64,000 bases of DNA from Streptomyces tropicalis (GCF_029269835.1 NZ_JARJBB010000022.1:1-64000); one strand, 5' to 3'. Numbered from the stretch's first letter, positions 47,383 to 55,325 are shown. The notes: a model not told the origin generated them from the letters alone. Made by a program: numbers and translations.

Positions 47383-47396
47383 CTACCGCTTAGTAG
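47383..47396. promoter_or_regulatory. Dyad upstream of the thioesterase gene
   Basis: CTAC and GTAG flank CGCTTA, centred about 30 bases before the start at 47419. The position and form suit a TetR-type operator in a promoter that gives a short or absent leader. Confidence 0.3.
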
Positions 47397-47418
47397 TTTC
47401 CTGTTGTACCGTTCACGC

Positions 47419-48279
47419 ATGCCAGAAGCAGCTTCCGTCCCGGTCGAGCGGGCCACGATCGGCGACAGCGAGTTCGACCGCGACACCACGGTCACCCGGC
47501 GCGCGCCGGGGGTCTACGACCTCGACCTCTCCGCGGGCTGGACGATCATCAGCGCGGTCAACGGCGGCTATCTGCTGGCCGTCCTCGGCCGGGCCCTCGC
47601 GGACGCCCTGCCGCACCGGGACCCGTTCACGATCTCGGCGCACTACCTCACCGCGTCCCAGCCGGGCTCGGCGGTGATCCGCACCGACGTCGTCCGCACC
47701 GGCCGCACCCTCTCCACCGGCCAGGCGTCCCTCTTCCAGTACGACGACGAGGGCCGCGAGGTGGAACGCATCCGCGTGCTGGCCTCGTACGGCGACCTGG
47801 ACACGCTGCCCGACGACGTCCGCACCACGGCGCAGCCGCCCGCGATCCCGCCGCTGGACCAGTGCTTCGGTCCCGCGGACGGCCCCGCGCCGATCTCCGG
47901 CAGCTCCGCCATCGCCGACCGCCTGATGCTGAAGCTGGACCCGTCGACTCTCGGCTGGGCGCTCGGTGCGCCCTCCGGCAAGGGGGAGATGCGGGCCTGG
48001 TTCGGCCTCGCCGACGGGCGGGACGCCGACCCGCTCTCCCTGCTGCTCGCCGTGGACGCGCTGCCGCCGACCGCCTTCGAGATCGGCCTGTCCGGATGGG
48101 TCCCCACGGTCGAGCTGACCGTGCACGTCCGTGCCCGTCCGGCGCCGGGACCGCTGCGGGTGTCCATCACCACCCGCAACCTCGCCGGCGGCTTCCTGGA
48201 GGAGGACGCCGAGGTGTGGGACAGCGCCGACCGCCTGGTCGCCCAGTCCCGCCAGCTCGCCCGCGCCCGCCTGGCCTGA
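47419..48279 (+). CDS. Acyl-CoA thioesterase (double hotdog)
   Basis: A 286-residue protein with two hotdog domains of the TesB-like thioesterase family. The first half has AGWTIISAVNGGYLLAVLGRAL and PFTISAHYLTASQPGSAVI; the second has WFGLADGRDADPLSLLLAVDALPPTAFEIG and VPTVELTVHVRARPAPG. It should hydrolyse acyl-CoA, but the chain length is unknown. ATG 47419 has no clear ribosome site, so the mRNA may be leaderless. A TetR gene lies on the opposite strand downstream; whether it regulates this gene is open. Confidence 0.85.
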   Translation: MPEAASVPVERATIGDSEFDRDTTVTRRAPGVYDLDLSAGWTIISAVNGGYLLAVLGRALADALPHRDPFTISAHYLTASQPGSAVIRTDVVRTGRTLSTGQASLFQYDDEGREVERIRVLASYGDLDTLPDDVRTTAQPPAIPPLDQCFGPADGPAPISGSSAIADRLMLKLDPSTLGWALGAPSGKGEMRAWFGLADGRDADPLSLLLAVDALPPTAFEIGLSGWVPTVELTVHVRARPAPGPLRVSITTRNLAGGFLEEDAEVWDSADRLVAQSRQLARARLA

Positions 48280-48441
48280 CAGCGACCGGCGCCGCGCGGC
48301 TCCCGCCGGGGGCGCGTGGGGCCGTCGGCGTACGCGCCCCGGGGGCCGCTCCCGGGGCGCCGGAAGCGGCCCTCAGGGCGTGTCCGCAAGGCCGGGTCGT
48401 TCACCCGCAGGTCGGGTGTCGCGGCGTCCGGTGCGTGCTCC

Positions 48442-48571
48442 GGGGGTCCCCCTGCTCGAAGGGCTCGGGGGAGTGCCGGCCGGATGTCCTCGTACTGGCC
48501 GTGCTCGGACTTGCGGCCGGTGCGGCGAGACGGGGTTCCCCCCTGCTCGAAGAGCTCGGGGAGCGTGCCGG
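48442..48571. repeat. Two copies of a GC-rich palindromic repeat
   Basis: Copy 1 (48442-48479) and copy 2 (48532-48571) share the order GGGGT, CCCCCTGCTCGAAG, GCTCGGGG, GTGCCGG in the same direction. Each can fold: GCTC-GAA-GAGC inside C/G runs. They lie in the 327-base gap between the convergent thioesterase and TetR genes. They may act as terminators or be copies of a dispersed palindromic element. No gene is present in the gap. Confidence 0.6.
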
Positions 48572-48606
48572 GCGTCGCGACGCGGGCGGGACCGTGCGGA
48601 CGTGCT

Positions 48607-49233
48607 CTAGCCCGTCCAGTGGCTGCGGCCGATGCTGATCAGCCGCAACTGGCGCGTGGCCGTCCGGGTCACCTGCTCCCGCTCCCCGGGCGGGCAGTCC
48701 AGCGCCTCCAGGAACAGCGAGGCCGTGATCAGCATCTGGTCGACGTACAGGTGGGCCAGCATGAGCAGGTCCTCGTCGCTCCACCCGTCGGCCTCGGGGT
48801 CCTCGGCCAGCTCGGTCTTCACCTCCCGGGCGAACCGGAGCAACTGGTCCCGGATGGCCTCCCGCACCGGCTGCACCCCGCCGTGGCGCTCGCGGGCGAT
48901 GAAGCGGACGTGGGCGGGGAAGGCGTCCACGTGACGGGCGATCAGCTCGACCGCGCGGACGATGCGCTCCTCGCTGTCGCCGGCCGTCGACACCGTCGTG
49001 CGGATCATCGGATGCAGGCTGCCCAGCGCCTCCTCGACCAGGGCCACACCGAGATCCGCGGTGGAGCGGAAGTGCCGGTAGAAGGCGGTCGGTGCGACGC
49101 CGACGGCACGCGTGACCTCGCGCAGGCCGAGGCTGCTCAGGCTCTGCTCCTCCAGCAGCCCCAACGCCGCGTCCAGGAGGGCCTGGCGGGTCTTCTGCTT
49201 CTGGGCCTGCCGGACGCCGAGGGTGTGACTCAT
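48607..49233 (-). CDS. TetR-family regulator (FabR-like)
   Basis: A 208-residue repressor-type protein. The helix-turn-helix is SLGLREVTRAVGVAPTAFYRHFRSTADLGVALVEEAL (about residues 33-70). The C-terminal ligand domain starts IARHVDAFPAHVRFIARERHGGV, which resembles FabR-type lipid regulators. ATG 49233. Two copies of AACAANTGTT-type dyads lie upstream at 49245 and 49302, suggesting that it controls itself and the small divergent membrane gene. The ligand is unknown but may be an acyl-CoA. Confidence 0.88.
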   Translation of the reverse strand: MSHTLGVRQAQKQKTRQALLDAALGLLEEQSLSSLGLREVTRAVGVAPTAFYRHFRSTADLGVALVEEALGSLHPMIRTTVSTAGDSEERIVRAVELIARHVDAFPAHVRFIARERHGGVQPVREAIRDQLLRFAREVKTELAEDPEADGWSDEDLLMLAHLYVDQMLITASLFLEALDCPPGEREQVTRTATRQLRLISIGRSHWTG

Positions 49234-49244
49234 GCCATGCAGTT

Positions 49245-49326
49245 AACAACTGTTCTCTGGATTTTCAAAGCCCCGGGACGCGCTAGACTCATAAGTCAGT
49301 GAACAAATGTTACTACAAGCGTTCAC
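49245..49326. promoter_or_regulatory. Candidate TetR operators in divergent promoter region
   Basis: AACAACTGTT (49245-49254) and AACAAATGTT (49302-49311) share the dyad AACA-NN-TGTT. A wider GTGAAC ... GTTCAC pair (49299-49304, 49321-49326) surrounds the second site. They lie between the TetR start and the small membrane gene. Confidence 0.45.
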
Positions 49327-49387
49327 CGAAACTTCATGAGAGGCAACCCGGAAGCCTCGGATGAACGCAGGAGGGGGATCCCGTCCC

Positions 49388-49555
49388 ATGCTGTTCCTCG
49401 TCGCCGCACTGCTGCTGCTCGGCATCGTCCTGGGTGCCGTGGCGCACGCGCCGCTCGGCTTCACCCTCGTCGCCGGTGCCGTGATCGCCGCCTGGCTGGC
49501 CGTCTTCGCGGTCCGCGAACACCTCGGCCGCCGGCGCGGCACCCCGGCCTCCTGA
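49388..49555 (+). CDS. Small two-helix membrane protein
   Basis: A 55-residue protein, almost all membrane: LFLVAALLLLGIVLGAVAH and GFTLVAGAVIAAWLAVFAV, then a basic end (REHLGRRRG). The AGGAGGGGG at 49369 favours ATG 49388; ATG 49361 would add nine residues. It is divergent from the TetR gene across the operator pair, so it is a likely target. The function is unknown. Confidence 0.6.
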   Translation: MLFLVAALLLLGIVLGAVAHAPLGFTLVAGAVIAAWLAVFAVREHLGRRRGTPAS

Positions 49556-49691
49556 CGCGGCGTCCCGCGACCGCCGCCCGACCGGCGCGCCGCGCACGCC
49601 CGTCTCGACCGCCGTGCCACGACCGACCCGTCCCGGTGGCCGCGCCCCCGCGCGACCGCCCCGTCCGTCCGACCCTCGGGAGCTGAACGTC

Positions 49692-49958
49692 ATGCACCTC
49701 ACCGCCCCTGCCACCGGCCGCCCCGGCACGCGCGACGCCGACGGCATGGCTGTCGCGTCCTTCATCCTCGGCCTGCTCGGCCTCCTCGTGCTCAACCTCT
49801 TCCTCGGCCCCATCGCCATCGCCCTGGCCGTCGCGGCCCTGTGGCGGGGCACGGCCCGCCGGGGCCGGGCCTACCTCGGTCTCGCCCTCGGGGTCGCCGA
49901 CCTCGTCGTGCTCCTCGCCCTCATGCAGGCGGACAGCACCGTGTCCTGGAGCTTCTGA
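49692..49958 (+). CDS. DUF4190-type small membrane protein
   Basis: An 88-residue protein with two helices: GMAVASFILGLLGLLVLNLFLGPIAIALAVAAL and YLGLALGVADLVVLLALM. The pattern AxxxxGxxGL and the GRAYLGLALG turn fit the DUF4190 domain found in many actinobacterial membrane proteins of unknown role. ATG 49692 is chosen after a GGGAG site; upstream in-frame sequence is low-complexity. It lies 136 bases after the small membrane gene and may share its transcript. Confidence 0.65.
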   Translation: MHLTAPATGRPGTRDADGMAVASFILGLLGLLVLNLFLGPIAIALAVAALWRGTARRGRAYLGLALGVADLVVLLALMQADSTVSWSF

Positions 49959-50137
49959 GCCGCCGTCCGCCGCACGCCGAGTCCGTGACCGCGCCCCCGG
50001 GGACGACGGGGCCGGCCATCGGCGTCCGGCCACCGCCCGGCACGGTCCACCGCCCGCGCCCGAGCCGCGGGGCAGGCCGGCGGCCGCCCGCCGCGGCAAC
50101 CGCCGGACGGGGCCCCGGCACCCTGGTGCACGCCCCG

Positions 50138-50143
50138 TAGAAT
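50138..50143 (+). promoter_or_regulatory. Candidate -10 element of the cysteine desulfurase gene
   Basis: TAGAAT fits the TANNNT consensus and would start RNA about four bases before the ATG at 50154. That gives a very short or leaderless message. No good -35 hexamer is visible. Confidence 0.4.
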
Positions 50144-50153
50144 CGGCGTCACC

Positions 50154-51317
50154 ATGGCTTACCTCGACCACGCCGCGACGACCCCGATGCTCCCGGAGGC
50201 GGCAGAGGCACTCACCGTCGCGCTGAGCGTCACCGGCAACGCCTCCTCCCTCCACGCATCCGGCCGCAGGGCCCGCCGTACGGTCGAGGAGTCCCGCGAG
50301 AGCCTCGCCGAAGCGCTCGGCGCCCGCCCCAGCGAGGTCGTCCTCACCTCCGGCGGCACCGAGGCCGACAACCTCGCCGTCAAGGGCCTGTACTGGGCCC
50401 GCCGCGCCGCCGACCCGCGCCGCACCCGCGTCCTGTCCAGCCCCGTCGAGCACCACGCCGTCCTCGACGCCGTGCACTGGCTCGGCGAGCACGAGGGCGC
50501 CACCGTCGAGTACCTCCCGGTCGACTCCTACGGCCGCGTCCACCCCGACGCCCTGCGCGAGGCCGTCGCCCGCGAGCCCGGCGACGTCGCCCTGGCCACC
50601 GTCATGTGGGCCAACAACGAGATCGGCACCGTGCTGCCGGTACGCGAACTGGCCGACGTCGCCGCGGAGTTCGACATCCCGCTGCACGCCGACGCGGTCC
50701 AGGCCTTCGGGCAGGTGCCGGTCGACTTCGCCGCCTCCGGCCTCGCCGCGATGACGGTCTCCGGGCACAAGATCGGCGGCCCGTACGGCATCGGCGCCCT
50801 GCTGCTCGGCCGCGAGTACGCCCCCGTGCCCGTCCTGCACGGTGGCGGCCAGGAGCGCCACGTCCGCTCCGGCACCCTGGACGTGCCCGCCGTCGCGTCC
50901 TTCGCGGTGGCCGGGCGGCTCGCCGCCGAGCGGCGCGAGCGGTTCGCCCAGGAGGTCGGCGCACTGCGCGACGCGCTGGTCGACGCGGTCCGCGCGGCCG
51001 TACCGGACGCGATCCTCGGGGGCGACCCGGTCGACCGGCTCCCGGCCAACGCCCACTTCACCTTCCCCGGTTGCGAGGGCGACTCGCTGCTGCTCCTGCT
51101 GGACGCCCAGGGCATCGAGTGCTCCACCGGCTCCGCCTGCACGGCGGGCGTCGCCCAGCCCAGCCACGTCCTGCTCGCCACCGGCGTGGACCCGGACCTG
51201 GCCCGCGGCACCCTCCGCTTCTCCCTCGGCCACACCTCCACGGCGGCCGACGTCGAGGCCGTCGCGGCGGCCATCGGGCCGGCGGTGGAGCGCGCCCGGG
51301 CTGCGGGCCTGAGCTGA
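50154..51317 (+). CDS. iscS: Cysteine desulfurase (IscS/NifS family)
   Basis: A 387-residue PLP enzyme that takes sulfur from cysteine as an enzyme persulfide. It starts YLDHAATTPM; the PLP lysine is Lys206 in SGHKIGGPYG, and the active-site cysteine is Cys329 in ECSTGSACTAG on the mobile loop. It is of the IscS/NifS group rather than SufS. The near neighbour mnmA uses its sulfur for tRNA 2-thiouridine; thiamine thiazole synthesis is another possible user. Its 3' end faces an orphan TPP riboswitch on the opposite strand. Confidence 0.92.
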   Translation: MAYLDHAATTPMLPEAAEALTVALSVTGNASSLHASGRRARRTVEESRESLAEALGARPSEVVLTSGGTEADNLAVKGLYWARRAADPRRTRVLSSPVEHHAVLDAVHWLGEHEGATVEYLPVDSYGRVHPDALREAVAREPGDVALATVMWANNEIGTVLPVRELADVAAEFDIPLHADAVQAFGQVPVDFAASGLAAMTVSGHKIGGPYGIGALLLGREYAPVPVLHGGGQERHVRSGTLDVPAVASFAVAGRLAAERRERFAQEVGALRDALVDAVRAAVPDAILGGDPVDRLPANAHFTFPGCEGDSLLLLLDAQGIECSTGSACTAGVAQPSHVLLATGVDPDLARGTLRFSLGHTSTAADVEAVAAAIGPAVERARAAGLS

Positions 51318-51391
51318 GCCCCCCGGCCGAGCCGCTCCGGGCGGCGTACGCCCGCCGGGCCCGGGCCGCGGACGGGCCCGACCGCAGCAGA

Positions 51392-51420
51392 GCCCGCAGG
51401 CGGCGACACCGCCTGCGGGC
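51392..51420. terminator. Hairpin shared by cysteine desulfurase gene and TPP riboswitch
   Basis: GCCCGCAGGCGG pairs perfectly over 12 bases with 51409-51420 around a 5-base loop. It lies 74 bases after the desulfurase stop (plus strand) and 21 bases after the TPP aptamer (minus strand). It has no U-tract on either side, as is usual in Streptomyces. Confidence 0.75.
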
Positions 51421-51441
51421 ACGAGAATGACCTACGAGACG

Positions 51442-51565
51442 GGTTCCCTTCGCCGGCATTGCCCGGATCAGGTAATGGGGGTCGCCTTCCGGTCCTCGGA
51501 TCTTTTCGGTCCTCGGACCTTCCGGCCTCTCAGCCCGACCGTCGACGTCGGCACCGGCGGAAACC
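51442..51565 (-). ncRNA. TPP riboswitch aptamer with no downstream gene on its strand
   Basis: Reading the minus strand: GGTTTCC (P1), GGTGCCGAC, GGTCGGGCTGAGAGG with the conserved CUGAGA, a variable P3 stem (GGAAGGTCC ... GGACCGGAAGG), then ACCTGATCCGGGCAATGCC and GGCGAAGGGAACC closing P1 with seven pairs. All TPP-binding landmarks are present in order. A terminator hairpin follows 21 bases later. Beyond it, on the same strand, the sequence is antisense to the cysteine desulfurase gene and the next minus-strand gene is 2.8 kb away. I see no coding sequence it could lead. Confidence 0.88.
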
Positions 51566-51630
51566 TGCGCCTCGCGCCAGAGTCGGCTACTCCGGTCGGA
51601 CTCCCTCACTCGTCCCGTAGGCCTGAATTC

Positions 51631-51658
51631 AGGATAAAACGGATTCAACCGGGTGCAA
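51631..51658 (-). promoter_or_regulatory. Candidate promoter of the TPP riboswitch RNA
   Basis: On the minus strand TTGCAC (51653-51658) and TATCCT (51631-51636) are 16 bases apart, close to the vegetative consensus, in an AT-rich patch unusual for this genome. RNA would start near 51624 and run through the aptamer to the hairpin at 51392, about 230 bases. Confidence 0.55.
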
Positions 51659-51700
51659 TGCCCTGGGCGATGATTTTTTCCGCGACCTCCCGCCGCCCGG

Positions 51701-52363
51701 TCACGCCGGGCCCGCCGCCGGCCCCGCCCGCCGCACCAGTCGCAGGTACCGGTCCCAGTCCCAGTGCGGCCCCGGGTCGGTGTGGTCGGTACCCGGCACC
51801 TCCGCGTGGCCGACGACGTGCCGCCGGTCGACGGGGATGCCGTACCGCGCGCAGACGCGTGCCGTGAGCCGTGCCGAACCCGCGTACATCGCGTCCGTGA
51901 AGGACGAGGGGTCCGCCACGAAACCCACGTGCTCGATGCCGACGCTCCGCTCGTTGTACTCCCGGTCGCCCGCGTGGAAGGCCACGTCCAGCTCCCGGAT
52001 CATCTGCGTGACGCGCCCGTCCCGGCGCACCACGTAGTGCGCGGCCGCACCGTGCGCCGGGTCCCGGAAGACCTTCACCGCGCTCGCGTAACCGCCCTGC
52101 GTCACGTGGATCACGACCCGGTCGACCGCGTAGTCGTCGGGGCGGTCGGCCCGCCGGTAGTTGGCCGGGGACGCCGGCACCCACAGCGCGCCGCGGAAGT
52201 CGACCGCGCCGGCCGTCCGCGGCCGCTCCACCCCGGGCAGCCGCCACCACAGCCGGGCCAGCTCGTCCCGGCCCAGCACCGCGCCCCCCACCGCGGCCGC
52301 CGCCCCGCCGGCCAGCAGGGACCGCCGCTTCAGCCGCCCCGGACCGTCCTCAGTCGCCTCCAC
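51701..52363 (-). CDS. N-acetylmuramoyl-L-alanine amidase (PGRP-like, exported)
   Basis: A 220-residue amidase_2/PGRP-fold protein. The N-terminus RLKRRSLLAGGAAAAVGGAV looks like a Tat signal. Zinc ligands are His in VVIHVTQGG and in VVGHAEVPGTDHTDPG, with AAHYVVRRDGRVTQMI between them. It would cut the bond between muramic acid and the peptide in cell wall. GTG 52363 is the best start. It is divergent from mnmA with only 60 bases between. Its 3' end is followed by the TPP riboswitch promoter on the same strand. Confidence 0.88.
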   Translation of the reverse strand: MEATEDGPGRLKRRSLLAGGAAAAVGGAVLGRDELARLWWRLPGVERPRTAGAVDFRGALWVPASPANYRRADRPDDYAVDRVVIHVTQGGYASAVKVFRDPAHGAAAHYVVRRDGRVTQMIRELDVAFHAGDREYNERSVGIEHVGFVADPSSFTDAMYAGSARLTARVCARYGIPVDRRHVVGHAEVPGTDHTDPGPHWDWDRYLRLVRRAGPAAGPA

Positions 52364-52423
52364 GCGCTCTTCAACGGACGTCCGGCCCGGCCGGTTCCCG
52401 CGGGCCCGTACCCTGGAGGGGCT

Positions 52424-53548
52424 ATGACTGAGACCCCGCAGCGCCCCCTCCGCGTCCTCGCCGCCATGTCGGGCGGCGTCGACTCCGCCGTCGCCGCCGC
52501 GCGCGCCGCGGAGGCCGGCCACGACGTGACCGGCGTCCACCTCGCGCTCTCCGCGAACCCGCAGTCGTTCCGCACGGGCGCCCGGGGCTGCTGCACCATC
52601 GAGGACTCGCGCGACGCGCGCCGCGCCGCGGACGTCATCGGCATCCCCTTCTACGTGTGGGACCTCGCCGACCGGTTCCGCGAGGACGTCGTCGAGGACT
52701 TCGTCGCCGAGTACGAGGCGGGGCGCACCCCGAACCCGTGCCTGCGCTGCAACGAGAAGATCAAGTTCGCCGCGCTGCTGGACAAGGCGCTCGCCCTCGG
52801 CTTCGACGCGGTCTGCACCGGCCACTACGCACAGGTCGTCACGGGCGCCGACGGCTCCCGCGAGCTGCACCGCGCCTCCGACGCGGCCAAGGACCAGTCG
52901 TACGTCCTCGGCGTGCTGGACGAGCGGCAGCTCGCGCACGCGATGTTCCCGCTCGGGGACACGCTCACCACCAAGGACGAGATCCGCGCGGAGGCCGAGC
53001 GCCGCGGCCTGGCCGTCGCCCGCAAGCCCGACTCGCACGACATCTGCTTCATCGCCGACGGCGACACCCAGGGCTTCCTCGCCTCCCGGCTCGGCCGCGC
53101 CGAGGGCGACATCGTCGACGAGTCCGGCGCGAAGGTGGGCACCCACGAGGGCGCGTACGGCTTCACCATCGGCCAGCGCAAGGGCCTGCGGATCGGCACC
53201 CCCGCCCCCGACGGCAAGCCCCGCTACGTCCTCGACATCTCCCCGGTGAACAACACGGTGACGGTCGGCCCGTCCGACGCCCTGGACGTCACCGCCCTCA
53301 CGGCCATCAAGCCGCGCTGGTGCGGCACCGCCCCGGACGGCCCCGGCGCCTACACCGCCCAGCTGCGCGCCCACGGCGGCGAGAGCCCCGTCACCGCCGA
53401 GCCGGTCGACGGCGGGCTGCGGGTGTCCTTCGCCGAGCCGGTGCGCGGCGTCGCCCCGGGCCAGGCGATCGTCCTGTACGACGGCACTCGTGTCGTCGGC
53501 TCGGCGACGATCGCGTCCACGGTCCGGGCGACGGCCGGCGCCGCCTGA
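52424..53548 (+). CDS. mnmA: tRNA 2-thiouridylase MnmA
   Basis: A 374-residue tRNA-specific 2-thiouridylase that thiolates U34 of Lys, Glu and Gln tRNAs using ATP and sulfur from a cysteine desulfurase. The ATP loop is AAMSGGVDSAVAA. The catalytic pair is Cys106 (NPCLRCNE) and Cys208 (HDICFI). The C-terminal beta domain ends normally. ATG 52424 follows GGAGGGG. The nearby cysteine desulfurase is the natural sulfur source. A TACCCT element (52409-52414) could be its -10 box. Confidence 0.95.
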   Translation: MTETPQRPLRVLAAMSGGVDSAVAAARAAEAGHDVTGVHLALSANPQSFRTGARGCCTIEDSRDARRAADVIGIPFYVWDLADRFREDVVEDFVAEYEAGRTPNPCLRCNEKIKFAALLDKALALGFDAVCTGHYAQVVTGADGSRELHRASDAAKDQSYVLGVLDERQLAHAMFPLGDTLTTKDEIRAEAERRGLAVARKPDSHDICFIADGDTQGFLASRLGRAEGDIVDESGAKVGTHEGAYGFTIGQRKGLRIGTPAPDGKPRYVLDISPVNNTVTVGPSDALDVTALTAIKPRWCGTAPDGPGAYTAQLRAHGGESPVTAEPVDGGLRVSFAEPVRGVAPGQAIVLYDGTRVVGSATIASTVRATAGAA

Positions 53549-53567
53549 CCGGGCCGCCACCGGCGCT

Positions 53568-54350
53568 CTACGCCCCCGCGAAGAACTCCGCCAGCACCGG
53601 CGCCAGCACCTCCGGCTCCACCGCGTGCGTCTGGCCCTCCAGCGTCCGGTACGTCCCCTGCGGCACGAGCTGGGCGACCTGCTGGGCCACCACCCGCAGC
53701 CATCCCGGACTCGCACCGCCCGCGACCGCAAGCACCGGCACGGGCACCGACGCCAGCAGCTCCCGCGGTACCGGACCGCCGCCCATCACGGCGTCGTCGT
53801 GGGCGAGCGTCGGCGCGATCGCCTCCATCCCGGCCCACATGGGGGACTGCCGGGCGTTGGCGATCATCTCCGGAGCCAGCCCGGTGAGCCGCAGGAACAG
53901 CTCCACCGCGTCCCCGCGCCGGTCCCGGGCGAGGGCCGCGGTCAGGTCCCGGGTGTAGGCGGCACGCTCCTGCGCGCCGTCCTCACCGACCGCGTACGGC
54001 GGCTCGTACACGGCGACCTGACGCACCGGCAGCCCGGCCGCCGCCGCGCGCAGCGCCAGCGCGCCGCCCGAGGAGACGCCGTACAGGGCGGCCTCGCCGC
54101 CCTCCGCCTCGATCAGCGCCGCGAGGTCCTCGACCTCGCGCTCCACCGCGTACGGCGCGGTGTCACCGCTCGCGCCGCGCCCCCTGCGGTCGTACACGAC
54201 GGTGCTGAAACGGCCCGACAGGGCCGCCGCCAGCGGCGCGGTGGTGGCGCCGGTCGACATCGCGCCGCTGACGAGGACGACCACCGGACCCTGTCCGGTG
54301 CGGTGGTGTGCGATCGGGGTGCCGTCACGGGAGAGGGTCTTGTTGTCCAT
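53568..54350 (-). CDS. Alpha/beta hydrolase
   Basis: A 260-residue hydrolase of the alpha/beta fold. It opens SRDGTPIAHHRTGQGPVVVLVSGAMS; the nucleophile elbow is YGVSSGG; the histidine region is LEGQTHAVEPEVLAPVLAEFF. No lid or signal is obvious. The substrate is unknown. ATG 54350 is preferred; GTG 54368 is in frame and would add six residues. Neither has a clear ribosome site. It is convergent with mnmA, 19 bases apart. Confidence 0.8.
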   Translation of the reverse strand: MDNKTLSRDGTPIAHHRTGQGPVVVLVSGAMSTGATTAPLAAALSGRFSTVVYDRRGRGASGDTAPYAVEREVEDLAALIEAEGGEAALYGVSSGGALALRAAAAGLPVRQVAVYEPPYAVGEDGAQERAAYTRDLTAALARDRRGDAVELFLRLTGLAPEMIANARQSPMWAGMEAIAPTLAHDDAVMGGGPVPRELLASVPVPVLAVAGGASPGWLRVVAQQVAQLVPQGTYRTLEGQTHAVEPEVLAPVLAEFFAGA

Positions 54351-54409
54351 GCTGGTGAAGACTGCCACGCGCGGCCCGACTCATCGGGGAGGCGCCCAGC
54401 CGTGGCCGG

Positions 54410-54733
54410 TCACACCTCCTCCACGTCGTAGAAGCAGAGGTGGTCCTTGATCCCGGCCACCCCGGGCTCGGGGTCCGGGTAGGACCAGACGAGGTCCGCC
54501 CGCCCGTCCACCGACCAGTACGAGGCGGTGCCCTTGAAGGGGCAGTGCGTGCGCGTCTCCGAGACGGTCAGCAGGTCCAGGCGCACGTCCTCGGCGGGGA
54601 GGTAGTAGCGGACGGGGCAGCCGGTCTCGCGCAGGATCAGCGGGCGGTCGCTCTCGGCGAGCACCCGGCCGTCGTGGACGGCGCGCACGCGCCGGGTGCC
54701 CTGCTCGACGGTGATGGTGTGTCCCTGTGTCAT
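54410..54733 (-). CDS. DUF427 domain protein
   Basis: A 107-residue protein with the complete DUF427 pattern: VRAVHDGRVLAESDRPLILRETGCPVRYYLPAEDV, then THCPFKGTASYWSV and WSYPDPEPGVAGIKDHLCFYD. The fold is a small beta barrel; no activity is established that I can rely on. ATG 54733 replaces an upstream frame that lacks conserved residues. It lies 59 bases from the hydrolase start and may be cotranscribed with it. Confidence 0.85.
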   Translation of the reverse strand: MTQGHTITVEQGTRRVRAVHDGRVLAESDRPLILRETGCPVRYYLPAEDVRLDLLTVSETRTHCPFKGTASYWSVDGRADLVWSYPDPEPGVAGIKDHLCFYDVEEV

Positions 54734-54785
54734 ACCGGGGAAACCACGCGAGGGCCGCCGCTTCTTCCCCCGTACCGTGGGACGC

Positions 54786-55325
54786 ATGAACATCTGCGTC
54801 TTCCTCTCCGCCGCCGACCTCGACGACCGCTACACGCGCCCCGCGCGGGACTTCGCGCGGCTGCTGGGCAAGGGCGGCCACACCCTCGTCTGGGGCGGCT
54901 CCGACACCGGTCTGATGAAGGTGGTCGCGGACGGCGTGCACGACGCGGGCGGACGGCTCTCCGGCGTCTCCGTCGACTTCCTGTCGGCGAAGGCGCGCCC
55001 CGGCACCGACGACATGGTGATCGCCAGGGACCTCGCCGAGCGCAAGCGGCTGCTCCTGGAGAAGGCGGACGCCGTGGTCATCATGGTGGGCGGCACCGGC
55101 ACCCTCGACGAGGCCACCGAGATCCTGGAGCTGAAGAAGCACGGCCGCACCGACAAGCCCGTCGTGCTGCTCAACACGGCGGGCTTCTACGACGGCCTGC
55201 ACACGCAGTTCCGCCGCATGGAGGAGGAGGGCTTCCTGCCGCGCCCGCTGGCCGAGCTGATGCGCTTCGCCGACGAACCCGCCGACGCCATGGCGTACCT
55301 GGAGGAGTCGCTCGGCCACCGCTGA
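54786..55325 (+). CDS. LOG-family protein (lysine decarboxylase-like fold)
   Basis: A 179-residue Rossmann protein of the LOG/TIGR00730 group. Motifs are LVWGGSDTGLMKVVADG, ERKRLLLEKADAVVIMVGGTGTLDEATEILELKK and LLNTAGFYDGL. The usual PGGxGT reads VGGTGT, with the Glu kept. LOG proteins release cytokinin-type bases from nucleotide monophosphates; many bacterial members have unclear roles. ATG 54786. It is divergent from the DUF427 gene. Confidence 0.82.
   Translation: MNICVFLSAADLDDRYTRPARDFARLLGKGGHTLVWGGSDTGLMKVVADGVHDAGGRLSGVSVDFLSAKARPGTDDMVIARDLAERKRLLLEKADAVVIMVGGTGTLDEATEILELKKHGRTDKPVVLLNTAGFYDGLHTQFRRMEEEGFLPRPLAELMRFADEPADAMAYLEESLGHR

Noticed and set aside
49461..51422. 653-codon minus-strand frame beginning just after the TPP riboswitch
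   Set aside because: It was tempting as the riboswitch target. Its start codon is inside the terminator hairpin, its protein is low-complexity, and it mirrors the cysteine desulfurase gene codon for codon. I see no sign of a real protein.
51058..51648. 196-codon minus-strand frame covering the TPP aptamer
   Set aside because: The frame translates the riboswitch itself, and a structured RNA explains the sequence better.
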